Shown: positions 44,441-45,696 of the stretch, one piece after another
How the letters are laid out: every line of letters starts with the position of its first letter
How positions within the stretch are numbered: position 1 is the stretch's first letter
Assembly: GCA_037176905.1 (NCBI GenBank)
Contig: JBBBWG010027490.1
Location: 1 to 45,696 of the forward strand
DNA: 45,696 nucleotides
Direction of reading: 5' to 3'
Origin: Azolla pinnata
Taxonomy: Eukaryota > Streptophyta > Polypodiopsida > Salviniales > Salviniaceae
Notes under the pieces: model-generated
What the model was told of the DNA's origin: nothing
Databases searched by the model: none
What the model saw: only the letters and a program-made list of their open reading frames with translations
Translations under genes and position numbers: made by a program

Positions 44441-45696
44441 TCGTTTCGATTACGATTCGAACCATCCGCTCAAAAGATCGAGCATCGTGAAATTTTGCCC
44501 AAAAACCAAAAATGGTTTTAGCCATTAATGTAGGCAAAGATAGTCCTGCGAGTAAAGATTATAATCGTCCCCCCGAATCATTCGAATTACTACGGCATGC
44601 GAACTGAAAAGGGCAAAACGTTTCGGCGACGTATCCAATATCTTCTCCTTGATGTGTGTAGTAGGCATACGGACGTGAGTAACTGGAGCAGTGAGTTGTG
44701 GTTGAAGCTCCGGAGCGCTTTTACTACGGATATGACGCTTTGAATGATCAACAAGGAAGGTTGGTTGGTTAGCTAGCTCGCTGCGGAGAAGCAATTGCAC
44801 GTCGAGGTTGATTCGGGGCCCATTCTGGTCAGATCGTCCGGAGATGGCCAAGGGAAGACATAGAAGGAGGAGGAGGAGGATGGAGTAAATGATCAATGAT
44901 CGGTTTTATAGATGATTGCATATGCATGCGGATGGATCGATCCATCGACATCCTGGTTGGCGCTTGATGGCTACAGTTGGTTGGGTGTCTGTTTTCAGTC
45001 AGCGAGTAAGTCAGTGAATCGGATTGAGGACGCGATGCTTCTGATGTCTGCTTACTTGTCAGCGCATCCATCCCATTGATGGCGGCCGAGTGGGAAGAGC
45101 TTTCTGGAATCTGTACAAGTGCGATGAATGGGTCCATTAAATCCGGTGGCCTGAATCCGTCGCCCATTTCTGGCTGGTAACCCCCACATTGCTTCCACTT
45201 GGTAACCCTAAACCCTTCTATCTTTGTCACTGATTGTTATGAGCGTAACCTTGGAAACCAATTTATAAGGCTGATTTGATGGTTTAAGGGTTGGATAAGT
45301 GGGAGACCGGTTATTTTAAGACTAGCACAAAAAACCATATAATCACTAGACAAGTGTGAACTACACCTAGCGGTGAGAGAACCTATATATGTGAAGGGGA
45401 CTAATTACCTCCTTTCATTCTGACATCCTAAGATGTTGTGAAGACTCTTCCTGGTGAGGTTAGCTTCTTTGTTATCAGATTCATACCTATTAAGCTTCTG
45501 AGGTCTGATCTGAGGTAATTATTTGTGGTATGGGACACTGTTAGTTCTTAGATTCATAAACAGTCCTTCGCTTGGGGGGTCGATCGAGGCTGTGGTCAAT
45601 CACCCTTAAACCATTCTCGTCTCTCTTATTCTCTCTAAATATTGCTTATCATTAGTAAATCCGTAATATCGATCGCATCGGGCCATCCGCTTTGGA

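Larger units (their letters stand above)
43786..45696. other. Upstream region of the LEA gene and right end of the window, no gene supported
   Basis: About 1.9 kb. It contains the Em promoter elements, a short telomere-like stretch (44190-44216, CCCTAAA units), a GGAT tetranucleotide run (about 44418-44438) and a GGA run (about 44865-44881). Two longer minus-strand frames (44896-44525, starting TTG, and 45230-44829, starting GTG) lack an ATG start. The last 450 bp (45240-45696) look unlike the rest, with short inverted repeats such as TAATTACCTC/GAGGTAATTA, and could be the edge of a transposable element, but no ends are visible. Confidence 0.4.

Noticed and set aside
44525..44896. Minus-strand frame with a hydrophobic, signal-peptide-like N-terminus and a Tyr/Asp-rich end, possibly a small secreted peptide
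   Set aside because: The first codon is TTG, an in-frame stop lies just upstream, and no ATG precedes the hydrophobic part. The resemblance of the end to a PSK-type motif has the wrong spacing.
44829..45230. Minus-strand frame of 133 codons
   Set aside because: Starts with GTG, has low-complexity Pro and Ser content and no known family; it is likely chance.
1..45696. CRISPR arrays, rRNA or tRNA genes, bacterial-type operons
   Set aside because: None seen. The regular repeats are telomere-like or microsatellite, and all genes have plant-type introns or families. A covariance-model scan would be needed to exclude a tRNA firmly.

Overview
The window is nuclear DNA of a land plant that makes swimming sperm. 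It carries a complete gene for an axonemal inner-arm dynein heavy chain. Seed plants without motile sperm (conifers, gnetophytes, flowering plants) have lost these genes, which leaves bryophytes, lycophytes, ferns, cycads or Ginkgo. Plant-type features agree with this: a plastid-type ERL1 exonuclease, a single-exon PLS-class PPR protein, a plastid-type FHA protein, an Em-type LEA protein, and TTTAGGG-like repeats. The wording of the PPR repeats reminds me of fern PPR proteins, so a fern is my best guess. That part is an impression, not a proof.

Layout. (1) 365-3692, minus: ERL1-like DEDDh 3'-5' exoribonuclease, six exons, 348 aa, all catalytic residues present. (2) 3693-4986: divergent intergenic region with a 28-bp telomere-derived minisatellite and two G-boxes. 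(3) 4987-35874, plus: inner-arm dynein heavy chain of the DNAH3/7/12 (IAD-4) type. I reconstruct 46 exons, about 12.56 kb of coding sequence and about 4184 aa with a continuous reading frame. (4) 36650-38611, minus: intronless PPR protein, 653 aa, convergent with dynein. (5) 38612-40294: divergent intergenic region with two telomere-like arrays facing each other. (6) 40295-42186, plus: FHA-domain protein with a plastid-like transit peptide, five exons, 223 aa. (7) 43236-43785, minus: group 1 (Em) LEA protein, two exons, 99 aa, with a TATA box and an RY element upstream. (8) 43786-45696: no further gene supported.

The genes do not form a pathway. ERL1, the PPR protein and the FHA protein are all probably organelle-related, dynein belongs to the sperm flagellum, and Em to desiccation tolerance of spores or resting tissue. 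All genes alternate divergent/convergent.

The less expected content is in non-coding DNA. A decayed repeat family lies in introns, always in the same orientation as the host gene. There are head-to-head telomere-like arrays made of different unit types, a GC-AG intron in the dynein gene, a duplicated splice acceptor in the FHA gene, a decayed second copy of the dynein C-terminal coding end after its stop codon, and several local tandem duplications inside introns. Exon borders were set by eye from GT/GC-AG sites, phase and family similarity. The first three dynein exons are the least certain.
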